Shown here: piece after piece, positions 8,622 through 17,155 of the stretch
How positions within the stretch are numbered: the stretch's first letter is position 1
Layout: every line of letters starts with the position of its first letter
Assembly (NCBI RefSeq): GCF_030692605.1
Contig: NZ_JAUYUD010000119.1
Coordinates: 1-45,459, forward strand
Reading direction: 5' to 3'
DNA length: 45,459 nucleotides
Source of the DNA: Lutibacter sp.
Lineage (GTDB): Bacteria; Bacteroidota; Bacteroidia; Flavobacteriales; Flavobacteriaceae
Notes under the pieces: model-generated
Database searches by the model: none
Told to the model about the DNA's origin: nothing
The model's input: only the letters and a program-made list of their open reading frames with translations
Program-made: the position numbers and the translations under genes

Positions 8622-9474
8622 CTGTCGGGTGCCAAGTTGTTTTTAATTCTTGCATTTTTTCAATAAAATATGGCGATTCACTGTTACTACTAGTCCAATC
8701 TCCTTTTTTATAAAAAATGGTTCTTTTTAGATTGTTACTAGCCAATTCGTTTATATTTTTAATTTGGTTTTCATCCTTTCCACAATATATAATTGCATTT
8801 ACGTCCATATGTGATGCCATATGACTCAGTAACTCTTCTTTTTTACCCGTTAAGATATTTACTACACCCCCAGGAACATCAGAAGAATTCAACACTTCAG
8901 CAAATGAAATAGCTGTTAACGGTTTGGTTTCTGATGCTAAAACAATAACTGTATTTCCTCCTACAATAGCAGGAGCAATTAAAGATACTATACCTAATAA
9001 ACTCTGATTTTCAGGGGCAATTATAGAAACTACTCCAACAGGCTCTACATTTGAAAAATTAAAATGAGAACTCGCAACAGGATTAACAGAACTAAATATT
9101 TGTTGGTATTTATCACTCCACCCTGCGTAATAAACTAACCTATCAATAGCACAATTCACTTCCAATTCAGCATTTTTATTGGTTTCGCCTTGTACCATTA
9201 ATTCTGCAACAAATTGTTCTTTTCTTCCTTCCAGCATTTCTGCAATTCGGTATAAAACCTGACCTTTATTTAAAGCTGTTGCATTTGCCCAAGAACCCTG
9301 AGCTTTTCTAGCAATTACAACTGCATTCCTAAAATCTTTTCTTGAAGATAAACACATATTCGCAATTAAATTTCCTTTGTTATTAGTAACAGCATAATAC
9401 CTGCCCGATTCAGTTCTTGGAAATTTACCACCAATATATAATTTGTATGTTTTTTGTATATCTAATCTGCTCAT
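8614..9474 (-). CDS. Truncated, catalytically dead aldehyde dehydrogenase-like protein
   Basis: A 286-residue protein homologous to only the N-terminal, NAD-binding part of ALDH (usual length about 490). The N-terminus LYIGGKFPRTESG and the block VVSIIAPENQSLLG align with the full enzyme next door, and Asn156 is kept. The cofactor Lys of V-L-KPAE is gone (VIVLASE), the FTGST loop is replaced by YCGKDENQ, the general-base Glu of LELGGKG is replaced in RTIFYKKG, and the whole catalytic-Cys domain is absent. The frame is intact with a clean start, so it is not an obvious pseudogene. It resembles the inactive second half of ALDH16-type proteins. A scaffold or regulatory subunit of the neighbouring ALDH is the likeliest role (inference). 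Confidence 0.8.
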   Translation of the reverse strand: MSRLDIQKTYKLYIGGKFPRTESGRYYAVTNNKGNLIANMCLSSRKDFRNAVVIARKAQGSWANATALNKGQVLYRIAEMLEGRKEQFVAELMVQGETNKNAELEVNCAIDRLVYYAGWSDKYQQIFSSVNPVASSHFNFSNVEPVGVVSIIAPENQSLLGIVSLIAPAIVGGNTVIVLASETKPLTAISFAEVLNSSDVPGGVVNILTGKKEELLSHMASHMDVNAIIYCGKDENQIKNINELASNNLKRTIFYKKGDWTSSNSESPYFIEKMQELKTTWHPTEV

Positions 9475-9493
9475 AATTTTTAATTAAAAATAA

Positions 9494-10957
9494 TTATTCA
9501 AATTTCAAATAGGGTTTCAGTCCATGCAAACCCCCTTCTCTTCCAAAACCACTTTCTTTATAACCTCCAAATGGTGATGCCGGATCAAATTTGTTAAACG
9601 TATTTGCCCAAATTACACCTGCTTCTAATTTTTGTGTTAAATGAAATATTTTTGCTCCATTTTGAGTCCACACACCAGCCGATAATCCATAAGGAGTATT
9701 GTTCGCTTTTTCAATAACTTCATCAATTGTTCTAAATGTTTGAATTGCTAATACCGGACCAAATATTTCTTCTTGAACAATTCTATGTGATTGTGATACA
9801 TTTATAAACAATGTTGGAGCGCACCAGTTTCCTTCTTTTGGAAGCTTACATTTAGGTTGATAAATTTCTCCACCTTCGTTAATCCCAATTTTGATATAAT
9901 TTTCAATAGTTTGCAACTGTTTTTTGGAATTTATAGCTCCAATATCTGTATTCTTATCTAATGGATTCCCAACAATTAAAGTTTCCATTCTGTTTTTTAA
10001 TTTTTGAATTACCAAATCGGCAACCGACTCCTGAACAAATAAACGTGAACCTGCACAACATACATGACCTTGATTAAAGAAAATAGCATTTACAATACCT
10101 TCAACTGCTTGATCTATGGCTGCATCTTCAAATATGATATTAGCTCCTTTTCCTCCTAATTCTAATGTTAATTTCTTATTTGTTCCTGCAATTGCTTTTT
10201 GAATGTATTTCCCAACTCCCGTTGAACCTGTAAATGCAATTTTATTGATGTCTGGGTGGTTCACAATACTCGCACCTGTTTCTCCTGCTCCGGTAACAAT
10301 GTTCACTACTCCTTTCGGCAATCCACTTTCCTGGATAATTTCCGCTAATTTTAATGCAGTTAAAGGGGTCGTTTCAGCAGGTTTTAACACCACCGTATTT
10401 CCCGTTGCTAAAGCTGGTGCTATTTTCCAAGCAGCCATTAATAATGGAAAATTCCAAGGGATTATTTGTCCTGCAACACCTAAAGGTTTTGGAGTTCTAT
10501 TAGGGAAAGCATATTCTAATTTATCGGCCCAACCAGCATAATAAAAAAAGTGATTTGCAGCTAAAGGAATATCAATATCTCTAGATTCTCTTATTGGTTT
10601 TCCGCCATCTAAACTTTCAATAACTGCAAATTCACGGGCGCGCTCCTGAATTAAACGAGCTATTCTAAATATATACTTCCCACGTTCCTTGCCTGATAAT
10701 TTAGACCAACTTCCAAAAGCTTTTCTAGCTGCTTTTACAGCAACATCAACATCTTCAGTTGTTGCTTCCGCAACACTTGCTATTACTTTGTTTGTAGCCG
10801 GATTTATAGTGTCGAAATAATTTCCTTTTATAGGTTTGGTAAATTTTCCATCTATGAACAATTCATATATTTTTTTAATTTGAATATGATCTGTACTTTC
10901 TGGTGCTTCATCGTACGTCCAGGCAGCTTTAAATATATTAGTATCTTGTTTATTCAT
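9494..10957 (-). CDS. NAD(P)-dependent aldehyde dehydrogenase
   Basis: A full-length 487-residue ALDH. Catalytic residues are intact: N169 in IIPWNFPLL, K192 in VLKPAE, E266 in LELGGKG and the nucleophile C300 in NQGHVCCAGSR; the coenzyme loop FTGSTGVGK spans 242-250. The N-terminus carries about 30 extra residues before LFIDGKF. It starts 2 bases after deoC and ends 19 bases before the truncated ALDH, so the three form one operon. The context makes acetaldehyde from deoxyribose-phosphate cleavage the probable substrate, giving acetate and NADH. Sequence alone does not fix substrate or NAD versus NADP. Confidence 0.92.
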   Translation of the reverse strand: MNKQDTNIFKAAWTYDEAPESTDHIQIKKIYELFIDGKFTKPIKGNYFDTINPATNKVIASVAEATTEDVDVAVKAARKAFGSWSKLSGKERGKYIFRIARLIQERAREFAVIESLDGGKPIRESRDIDIPLAANHFFYYAGWADKLEYAFPNRTPKPLGVAGQIIPWNFPLLMAAWKIAPALATGNTVVLKPAETTPLTALKLAEIIQESGLPKGVVNIVTGAGETGASIVNHPDINKIAFTGSTGVGKYIQKAIAGTNKKLTLELGGKGANIIFEDAAIDQAVEGIVNAIFFNQGHVCCAGSRLFVQESVADLVIQKLKNRMETLIVGNPLDKNTDIGAINSKKQLQTIENYIKIGINEGGEIYQPKCKLPKEGNWCAPTLFINVSQSHRIVQEEIFGPVLAIQTFRTIDEVIEKANNTPYGLSAGVWTQNGAKIFHLTQKLEAGVIWANTFNKFDPASPFGGYKESGFGREGGLHGLKPYLKFE

Positions 10958-10959
10958 AA

Positions 10960-11856
10960 TTAATCTTTTGAAAAATAATTAATTGATTGGTAAATACCTG
11001 TTTCGGCTTTGACTAACTGCATTAAAATATCATTTGTCAAACTACTTGCGCCAAATCTAAAATATTTTTTATTCATCCATTTCTCACCTAAAACTTCATT
11101 GAGCATTACCAAATATTGTAAGGCAATTTTTGAAGTGGAAATTCCTCCAGCCGGTTTCATCCCAATCATTTTTCCTGTTTTAAGATAATAATCTTTAATG
11201 GCATCAAACATCACATAAGTAACTGGTAATGTTGCTGCAGGTTGAATTTTACCTGTTGAAGTTTTTATAAAATCTGCACCGGCATACATCGCAATTTCAC
11301 TTGCTTTTCTAACATTATCAAGTGTTTCTAACTCTCCAGTTTCTAAAATCACTTTTAAATGTGCTTTTCCGCAAGCTTCCTTAATTGCAGCTATTTCATC
11401 GAAAACAAATTGGTAATTTCCTGCTAAAAACTCTCCTCGTGAAATAACCATATCAATTTCATCTGCTCCTTGGTCAACAGCAAATTTTGTGTCGCTTAAT
11501 TTTACTTCTAACGTTGATTGACCACTTGGAAAAGCTGTAGCAACTGAAGCCACTTGAATATCACTACCTTCCAATGCTTTTTTTGCTATTCCAACATAAG
11601 AAGGATATACACAAATTGCAGCAACAGTAGGGATGTTTTTCAACGAATCATGTGGATGCATTGCTTTATAACAAAGTTGTTGAACTTTACCTTTAGTGTC
11701 TTTGCCTTCAAGAGTTGTAAGGTCAATCATGCTTAAAGCCATTTTTAAACCTTCATTTTTTGAAGAGGCTTTAATACTACGAGTACAAAATCTGGCAATA
11801 CGTTCATTCACCCCGGTGGTGTCATAAACTGGTAGATTATTTAAATTTGGAAACAT
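10960..11856 (-). CDS. deoC: Deoxyribose-phosphate aldolase
   Basis: Cleaves 2-deoxyribose 5-phosphate into glyceraldehyde 3-phosphate and acetaldehyde, the last step of deoxynucleoside catabolism. It is a TIM-barrel class I aldolase. The Schiff-base lysine is K198 in DFIKTSTGK, the second active lysine is K234 in GMKPAGGIS, and the proton-relay aspartate lies in DEIDMV (131-136). At 298 residues it is longer than the Bacillus (about 223) or E. coli (259) enzymes because of an N-terminal extension of about 40 residues. It heads the deoC-ALDH-ALDH-like operon. Deoxynucleoside phosphorylase and phosphopentomutase genes are not in the window. Confidence 0.95.
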   Translation of the reverse strand: MFPNLNNLPVYDTTGVNERIARFCTRSIKASSKNEGLKMALSMIDLTTLEGKDTKGKVQQLCYKAMHPHDSLKNIPTVAAICVYPSYVGIAKKALEGSDIQVASVATAFPSGQSTLEVKLSDTKFAVDQGADEIDMVISRGEFLAGNYQFVFDEIAAIKEACGKAHLKVILETGELETLDNVRKASEIAMYAGADFIKTSTGKIQPAATLPVTYVMFDAIKDYYLKTGKMIGMKPAGGISTSKIALQYLVMLNEVLGEKWMNKKYFRFGASSLTNDILMQLVKAETGIYQSINYFSKD

Positions 11857-11874
11857 TTATTTTGTTTATATTTT

Positions 11875-11882
11875 CAAAAATA
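11875..11882 (-). promoter_or_regulatory. -7 box (TATTTTTG) for the deoC operon
   Basis: Fits TAnnTTTG on the minus strand about 18 bases before the deoC ATG (11856). No convincing -33 TTG is present at the right spacing. Confidence 0.4.
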
Positions 11883-11964
11883 CAAATTAAAATACTTTTT
11901 TAAGTAAGGAAATTTGTCGATTTTAATGATTGCAAATTTAAACAAATAAACTAATCGACTCGAA

Positions 11965-12699
11965 CTATTGAACTTTAAAAACAATTGGTAATCCATAATT
12001 TACATTTACTGGTTTCCCTCTTTGTTTTCCAGGTGTCATTTTTGGTATAAGGTTTATAACTCTAATTGCTTCTTCTTGTAATTGCTTATGAGGGGCTCTT
12101 GCTTGTATATCTGTGACTTCACCAAATTTATTCACTTTAAATGTTACATATATTTTTTGAATGCTGCCCGATGCTAACCCTAAATCTGATGCTAATCCAG
12201 AATTAAATTTTTCAGAAACAAATTTTGAAATTTGTTTAGAGAAACACGCTCTTAATTCATCATTATTTCCAAAACAACCAGGGTAAACTGGCACATTTTC
12301 GATAACCATAAATGGCACATCCTCAACAACAACTTCCTCTTCGACAACCGCACTTAATTGTTTTTTAATATCTGAAATCACTACTGCTTGATACTGATCG
12401 GACTCAGTTGATTCTAAAATAAATTCTTTAATTTCAATTGCATCTTCCACTTTTATAATTCTGTCGGGAACAACAGCTACGGCAGGTGTTTTGATTTCAG
12501 GCTCAACAATTTTTATTTCAATTGTTTTATTGGTGTCATCTTTAGAAACAACAGTCCCAATAAGTTCTTTAAATTCACTTGGGTATGATTTCATTTTCAT
12601 AAATTCATACACAACAAACAACGAAAAGACAAAACCTAATTGCAAAAAAATTAAACTATAATTTTCAAGCATAGCATTGGGATATTTTTTAATTTGCAT
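11965..12699 (-). CDS. TonB-family energy transducer
   Basis: A 244-residue inner-membrane protein. A single transmembrane segment at about residues 14-32 (LIFLQLGFVFSLFVVYEF) is followed by a variable periplasmic linker and a TonB C-terminal domain from about 135 to 244. Key blocks are VPVYPGC, a second Cys in LRACFSK, the strand YVTFKVNKFGEVTDI, and IPKMTPGKQRGKPVNV with IVFKVQ at the end. It would pass proton-motive force to TonB-dependent outer-membrane receptors. No ExbB/ExbD genes lie nearby. Its C-terminal domain has the same Cys pair and V-N-x-x-G-x layout as the N-terminal domain of the RemB-like protein in this window. Confidence 0.85.
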   Translation of the reverse strand: MQIKKYPNAMLENYSLIFLQLGFVFSLFVVYEFMKMKSYPSEFKELIGTVVSKDDTNKTIEIKIVEPEIKTPAVAVVPDRIIKVEDAIEIKEFILESTESDQYQAVVISDIKKQLSAVVEEEVVVEDVPFMVIENVPVYPGCFGNNDELRACFSKQISKFVSEKFNSGLASDLGLASGSIQKIYVTFKVNKFGEVTDIQARAPHKQLQEEAIRVINLIPKMTPGKQRGKPVNVNYGLPIVFKVQ

Positions 12700-12949
12700 G
12701 ACAACTTATTTTAAGTTAAACATCAAACCGGCACTTTAGAAAAATTTATTACTTATATTGTGGTAAGAATTGCAATGGTGTAACTGCAATCTTGCAACAT
12801 ATCCATCACCTTAAATTTACGGAATATCTGATTAATTCACAACCTTTTAACATAAATTTAAAAATATTTTTTTTGTCTTTCTCCAGTTCTAAAATAGGAC
12901 TAAAATTATTTTTTTTAATTTATATCTAAATCACTTTTAAACTTTGAAG

Positions 12950-12957
12950 TACTTTTG
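12950..12957 (+). promoter_or_regulatory. -7 box (TACTTTTG) for tatD
   Basis: A perfect TAnnTTTG ends only four bases before the tatD ATG (12962). Bacteroidetes transcription usually starts about 4-7 bases after this box, so the mRNA would have almost no leader. Confidence 0.55.
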
Positions 12958-12961
12958 TTAA

Positions 12962-13729
12962 ATGATACTAACAGACACCCACACTCATTTATATAGTGAG
13001 CAATTTAAAGCTGATCGGAACGAAATAATCCAAAGAGCCTTTGACGCAGGTGTTTCTCGATTTTTTATTCCAGCAATTGATTCTACTTATTTTGATGCTA
13101 TGTTAGATTTAGAAAAAGCATTTCCAACTAATGTCTTTTTAATGATGGGATTGCACCCAACGCACGTTCAAGATAATTTTGAAGAAGAATTAGCCTTTGT
13201 AAAAAAACAATTAGATGAACGGAATTTTTATGCTGTAGGTGAAATCGGAATTGATTTGTATTGGGATAAAAGCACGCTAAAAAATCAACAAATAGCGTTT
13301 GAAACACAAATTAAATGGGCTAAAGAAAAAAAACTCCCTATCGTTATTCATTGCAGAGATTCTTTTGATGAAATATTTGAAATCTTAGAAGAAGAAAAAG
13401 GGGATGATTTATTTGGAATTTTTCATTGTTTTACAGGATCAAAAGAACAGGCTCTTAGAGCAATTTCTTATAATATGAAGTTAGGTATTGGAGGTGTTGT
13501 TACATTTAAAAATGGAAGAATTGATCAATTTCTTAATGAAATTCCGTTATCAAATTTGGTGTTAGAAACAGACGCTCCCTATTTAGCCCCTAATCCCTTT
13601 CGAGGAAAAAGAAACGAAAGTTCCTATTTGATTCATGTTGCTACTAAATTAGCTTCCATTTATAACACAAACGTTGAAGAAATTGCAGCAATAACAACTC
13701 AAAACTCAAAAGAAGTTTTTGGAATTTAA
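12962..13729 (+). CDS. tatD: TatD-family metal-dependent hydrolase / DNase
   Basis: A 255-residue TIM-barrel metallohydrolase of the TatD family, which includes 3'-5' exonucleases acting on damaged DNA and RNA. Metal ligands are visible in order: DTHTHL at the N-terminus, GEIGID (Glu), IHCRDS, FHCFTGS and the late Asp in ETDAPYLAP. PFRGKRNESSYL is a family signature. The length is normal. It has its own promoter and stands alone. The cellular substrate is not known from sequence. In Flavobacteria asparaginase often follows tatD; here an unrelated barrel protein does. Confidence 0.92.
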   Translation: MILTDTHTHLYSEQFKADRNEIIQRAFDAGVSRFFIPAIDSTYFDAMLDLEKAFPTNVFLMMGLHPTHVQDNFEEELAFVKKQLDERNFYAVGEIGIDLYWDKSTLKNQQIAFETQIKWAKEKKLPIVIHCRDSFDEIFEILEEEKGDDLFGIFHCFTGSKEQALRAISYNMKLGIGGVVTFKNGRIDQFLNEIPLSNLVLETDAPYLAPNPFRGKRNESSYLIHVATKLASIYNTNVEEIAAITTQNSKEVFGI

Positions 13730-13823
13730 TGGATTGTAAAATTATAAAAGAAACCAATATTTATTTTGGAATGTATTCCCGTAAAATAATTTTTATTTAC
13801 TAAAATAACCACTATTTTATATT

Positions 13824-13831
13824 TACTTTTG
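13824..13831 (+). promoter_or_regulatory. -7 box (TACTTTTG) for the small barrel gene
   Basis: Perfect TAnnTTTG, 18 bases before the ATG at 13850. The upstream -33 region has only T-rich sequence. Confidence 0.45.
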
Positions 13832-13849
13832 ATAAAACAAAACTTGATT

Positions 13850-14380
13850 ATGAAAAAAATTTTATTTATTACTTTTATTATCCTCTGCCTAAAGGTCAAC
13901 GCACAGGAAACAAACTCTCCTAATAATAATGAACTCAAAATAAATATGTCAAATTTAATTGGCTTTAAATGGGTTGATTTCAGTTATGAAAATCTGTTAA
14001 ATGAAGAATCTTCTATTGGTGTTGGACTTCTGTTTTCATTAGATTCGGATATTGGTAGTATTGACGAGTATAGAAATTTTTCTTTAACTCCTTATTACCG
14101 ATTCTTTTTTTCTAACAAATACGCTCAAGGCTTTTTTGTAGAGGCCTTTGGGATGTTGCATACCGGGAAAAATGATTTTTATTATGATGATGACTTTAAC
14201 AGCACCCGAGTAGATGAAAAATATACTGATTTTGCAGCAGGGATTTCTGTTGGTGCAAAATTTGTGACTAAAAGAGGTTTTGTTGCAGAAATTTATGCTG
14301 GTATCGGTAGGGATTTATTGGGGCAAAGTGAAATAGAAGTTGTTGGTAGAGGTGGTGTTTCTATTGGCAAAAGGTTTTAA
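13850..14380 (+). CDS. Small outer-membrane beta-barrel protein
   Basis: A 176-residue secreted protein. The signal peptide MKKILFITFIILCLKVNAQ ends at the usual Bacteroidetes A-Q site. The mature part alternates hydrophobic and aromatic residues in strands of about ten, including LTPYYRFFFS, GFFVEAFGMLHTG, AAGISVGAKFV and EIYAGIGRDL, and ends in Phe (GKRF*), a typical barrel C-terminus. This suggests an eight-stranded porin-like barrel, similar to DUF3575-type proteins. The start is set at the ATG that opens the signal peptide, not at an open frame 7 codons upstream that would overlap the promoter box. Function is unknown. Confidence 0.72.
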   Translation: MKKILFITFIILCLKVNAQETNSPNNNELKINMSNLIGFKWVDFSYENLLNEESSIGVGLLFSLDSDIGSIDEYRNFSLTPYYRFFFSNKYAQGFFVEAFGMLHTGKNDFYYDDDFNSTRVDEKYTDFAAGISVGAKFVTKRGFVAEIYAGIGRDLLGQSEIEVVGRGGVSIGKRF

Positions 14381-14400
14381 ACAATAATTGATATAACAAT

Positions 14401-14435
14401 AAAAGGACGATTTAACTTAATTAAATCGTCCTTTT
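14401..14435. terminator. Bidirectional intrinsic terminator
   Basis: A perfect 15-bp inverted repeat (14401-14415 and 14421-14435) with a 5-base loop, A-run on one side and T-run on the other. It lies between the convergent barrel and glycyl-tRNA synthetase genes and serves both. Confidence 0.9.
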
Positions 14436-14445
14436 AAATTATAAT

Positions 14446-15987
14446 TTAGAGTTTTAGCAACCAATTTCTAATATCTACTTCCTTTGCAATAATCGATCTA
14501 AGATCTTCTATTTTAACGCGTTGCTGTTCCATAGAATCTCTAAATCTAATAGTTACCGATTTATCTACCAACGTTTCGTGATCAACCGTAATACAAAGTG
14601 GAGTTCCTACAGCATCTTGTCTTCTATAACGTCTACCAACCGCATCTTTTTCATCATATACTACATTAAAATCCCATTTTAATTCATCTACAATTTCTTT
14701 TGCAATTTCTGGTAACCCATCCTTTTTAACAAGTGGTAAAACAGCTGCTTTGGTTGGTGCCAACACTGCTGGCAATTTTAAAACTGTTCGAGTGGTTCCA
14801 TTCTCCAATTCTTCTTCAACCAAAGAATTTGAAAAAACTGCTAAAAACATTCTGTCTAAACCAATACTTGTTTCAACCACGAAAGGCACATAATGTTCGT
14901 TAATTTCAGGGTCAAAATAATTTAATTTTTTACCCGAAAATTTTTCGTGACTTTTTAAATCAAAATCAGTTCTAGAATGAATTCCTTCCAATTCTTTAAA
15001 TCCAAACGGAAATTTAAATTCAATATCAGCAGCAGCATCAGCATAATGTGCTAATTTTTCATGGTCATGAAAACGATAATTTTCTGCTCCCATCCCCAAA
15101 GAAAGATGCCAGTTCAAACGTGTTTTTTTCCACGATTCATACCATTCTTTTTGAGTTCCAGGCCTTACAAAAAATTGCATTTCCATTTGTTCAAACTCGC
15201 GCATTCTAAAAATAAATTGCCTTGCAACAATTTCATTTCTAAATGCTTTTCCTGTTTGGGCTATACCAAAAGGAATTTTCATTCTTCCTGATTTTTGAAC
15301 ATTTGAAAAGTTTACAAATATACCTTGTGCAGTTTCTGGACGTAAATATAAGTCCATCGCATTTTCAGCAGAGGCACCTAATTTTGTTCCAAACATTAAA
15401 TTAAATTGTTTTACTTCTGTCCAATTTTTCGAACCGGAAATCGGACAAACAATTTCTAATTCTTCTATCAATGCTTTTACATCTGCTAAATCTTCTTTTT
15501 CTAAAGATTTTGCCATTCTGTGTAAAATTGCTGCACCTTTTTGATTGTATTCTAAAACACGTGGATTGGTAGTTAAAAATTGCTCTTTATCAAACGAATC
15601 TCCAAACCTTTTAGCCGCTTTTTCAACTTCCTTTTCTACTTTGGCTTCTAATTTTGCAACATGTTCTTCTATTAACACATCGGCTCTATAGCGTTTTTTT
15701 GAATCTTTATTATCTATTAAAGGATCGTTAAAGGCATCTACATGCCCTGAAGCTTTCCACGTAGTTGGATGCATTAAAATTGCAGCATCTAAACCAACTA
15801 TGTTTTCGTTCATTTGTACCATTGAACGCCACCAATAATCTCTAATATTCTTTTTTAATTCTACTCCGTTTTGCGCATAGTCGTATACTGCGCTTAAACC
15901 ATCGTAAATTTCACTAGATTGAAATACAAAACCGTATTCTTTTGCATGTGAAACTACTTTTTTAAATTGATCTTCTTGATTTGCCAT
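14446..15987 (-). CDS. glyQS: Glycine-tRNA ligase (single-chain, dimeric type)
   Basis: Charges tRNA-Gly with glycine. A 513-residue class II synthetase of the alpha2 type found in Bacteroidetes, Gram-positives and eukaryotes, not the alpha2beta2 GlyQ/GlyS form. Motif 2 is FRNEIVARQFIFRMREFEQ, the glycine-site block is E-QMEMQFF, motif 3 is the ETSIGLDRMFLA segment, and the C-terminal anticodon-binding domain starts near LPAVLAPTKAAVLPL. An N-terminal block IYDGLSAVYDYAQNGVELK is typical. A -7 box ends four bases before the ATG, so the transcript appears leaderless; there is no room for a T-box leader. Confidence 0.97.
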   Translation of the reverse strand: MANQEDQFKKVVSHAKEYGFVFQSSEIYDGLSAVYDYAQNGVELKKNIRDYWWRSMVQMNENIVGLDAAILMHPTTWKASGHVDAFNDPLIDNKDSKKRYRADVLIEEHVAKLEAKVEKEVEKAAKRFGDSFDKEQFLTTNPRVLEYNQKGAAILHRMAKSLEKEDLADVKALIEELEIVCPISGSKNWTEVKQFNLMFGTKLGASAENAMDLYLRPETAQGIFVNFSNVQKSGRMKIPFGIAQTGKAFRNEIVARQFIFRMREFEQMEMQFFVRPGTQKEWYESWKKTRLNWHLSLGMGAENYRFHDHEKLAHYADAAADIEFKFPFGFKELEGIHSRTDFDLKSHEKFSGKKLNYFDPEINEHYVPFVVETSIGLDRMFLAVFSNSLVEEELENGTTRTVLKLPAVLAPTKAAVLPLVKKDGLPEIAKEIVDELKWDFNVVYDEKDAVGRRYRRQDAVGTPLCITVDHETLVDKSVTIRFRDSMEQQRVKIEDLRSIIAKEVDIRNWLLKL

Positions 15988-15991
15988 GGTG

Positions 15992-15999
15992 CAAAAATA
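15992..15999 (-). promoter_or_regulatory. -7 box (TATTTTTG) for glycyl-tRNA synthetase
   Basis: On the minus strand TATTTTTG ends four bases before the start codon at 15987. If used, the mRNA begins at or near the AUG. Confidence 0.55.
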
Positions 16000-16021
16000 G
16001 TAAAGGTTTTAATTTTAAAAA

Positions 16022-16059
16022 ATAAAAAAGTGGAAATAGCTTTCAACTATTTCCACTTT
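16022..16059 (-). terminator. Intrinsic terminator of the coiled-coil membrane protein gene
   Basis: A perfect 13-bp stem (16027-16039 with 16047-16059), 7-base loop, followed on the minus strand by a T-rich tract. It lies downstream of the gene ending at 16088. Confidence 0.85.
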
Positions 16060-16087
16060 AAAGTTTATTGATCTTTTGTTAAATTTT

Positions 16088-16972
16088 TTATTTCAAAATA
16101 ATTTGTGTTGTTCCTGCCAATCTTTTCTCAACAAAAACATTAACCACATACAGTCCAGCATTAAGAGACCCTTCTGCAACTTCTACTAAAGAAATAACGT
16201 CTATGGCTTCATTTAAATAATTTACTGAGGTTTTATCACTATAACCAACAGTTTTAGAATCAAATAATGAAATTTCTCCTTTATTTGCAATTGTTTTTCC
16301 AGAAGCATCAACTACTTGAATGTAAATTTGACGCTCACCTTTCTCAGATATTTCATTTTTTGAAACCGTGAAATTAATTCTAAAAGCATCTGCACTTTTA
16401 GCTCTAGAAGTTTCGACCATTTTACCACTACTACGTTCTTTCATTGCCAACACCTTAACAGTATTAACTTTGATAATTGAACCAATTGCTACCTTTTCAG
16501 AAAGCCCTTGATTTTGAACGGTTAAATTTTCATTTTTAGAAACTTCTTTCGAAATTTTAACATTTGCACTATCTAAATTTGTGGTTAATGTTTTATTTTT
16601 TTGCGTTAAATTTTCAGTTTCTGCAACTAAATTTTTATTAGTTAACTCCATTTGAGCTAACTGCTTTCTAAACTTACTGATTAAACCAGAATTAATTGAT
16701 TTTAAACCTCTTACAGAATCTCTTAATGCAATAATTTTATCTCTTTCAATTGCTAACTCACCAGACATTGATGTTTTTAGTGCAATTGCTTCTTCATATC
16801 TCACAATCATACTATCCAAATTTTGCTCAATTTCTAGCTTTTCATTTTGTATAGTTGTTGTTTCTTCTTTATGTTCGCTACTAGAATAAAAAGTATACCC
16901 TAATGCCCCAGCTAATAACACAGCTAAACCTATAATTATTGCTTTGCTATTTGATTGTTTATTTTGTTCCAT
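16088..16972 (-). CDS. Membrane-anchored coiled-coil protein of unknown function
   Basis: A 294-residue protein. A short cytoplasmic N-terminus is followed by one membrane segment (about residues 11-30, AIIIGLAVLLAGALGYTFY). A long coiled coil follows at about 35-160, with heptad-like Leu/Ile spacing and many Asn, Lys and Glu. The C-terminal part (about 170-294) is strand-rich, with RINFTVSKNEISEKGERQIY and GLYVVNVFVEKRLAG, and could be an immunoglobulin-like fold. I do not recognise a named family. The layout suggests a periplasmic protein held at the inner membrane. It is a single gene with its own promoter box (17011-17004) and terminator. Confidence 0.75.
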   Translation of the reverse strand: MEQNKQSNSKAIIIGLAVLLAGALGYTFYSSSEHKEETTTIQNEKLEIEQNLDSMIVRYEEAIALKTSMSGELAIERDKIIALRDSVRGLKSINSGLISKFRKQLAQMELTNKNLVAETENLTQKNKTLTTNLDSANVKISKEVSKNENLTVQNQGLSEKVAIGSIIKVNTVKVLAMKERSSGKMVETSRAKSADAFRINFTVSKNEISEKGERQIYIQVVDASGKTIANKGEISLFDSKTVGYSDKTSVNYLNEAIDVISLVEVAEGSLNAGLYVVNVFVEKRLAGTTQIILK

Positions 16973-17003
16973 GATTATTTAATTAAAGATTATTATTATT
17001 TTG

Positions 17004-17011
17004 CAAAAATA
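17004..17011 (-). promoter_or_regulatory. -7 box (TATTTTTG) for the coiled-coil membrane protein
   Basis: TAnnTTTG on the minus strand about 32 bases before the ATG at 16972; no clear -33 element. Confidence 0.4.
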
Positions 17012-17155
17012 CGTAATATATTAAACATTTGTTTGATTTAAATAATTTAAATAGTTGCATTTCAACAAGTAAACAACGTGATTTTTAACTCTTTATTGAG
17101 TTGGCTGTTAAATATTATTTGATTTAAAATTGTATTTTTAAAAAAATATTATGCT

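Noticed and set aside
10203-10541. A long open frame opposite the ALDH gene
   Set aside because: It is a mirror of strong coding bias on the minus strand; no start context or protein-like motif.
12771-12797. Three TGCAA repeats between the TonB and tatD genes
   Set aside because: Uneven spacing (14 and 8 bases) and short units in AT-rich DNA; no reason to call an operator.
15987-16021. Looked for a T-box leader upstream of glycyl-tRNA synthetase
   Set aside because: The -7 box is four bases from the start codon, so no leader exists; T-boxes are also not expected in Bacteroidetes.
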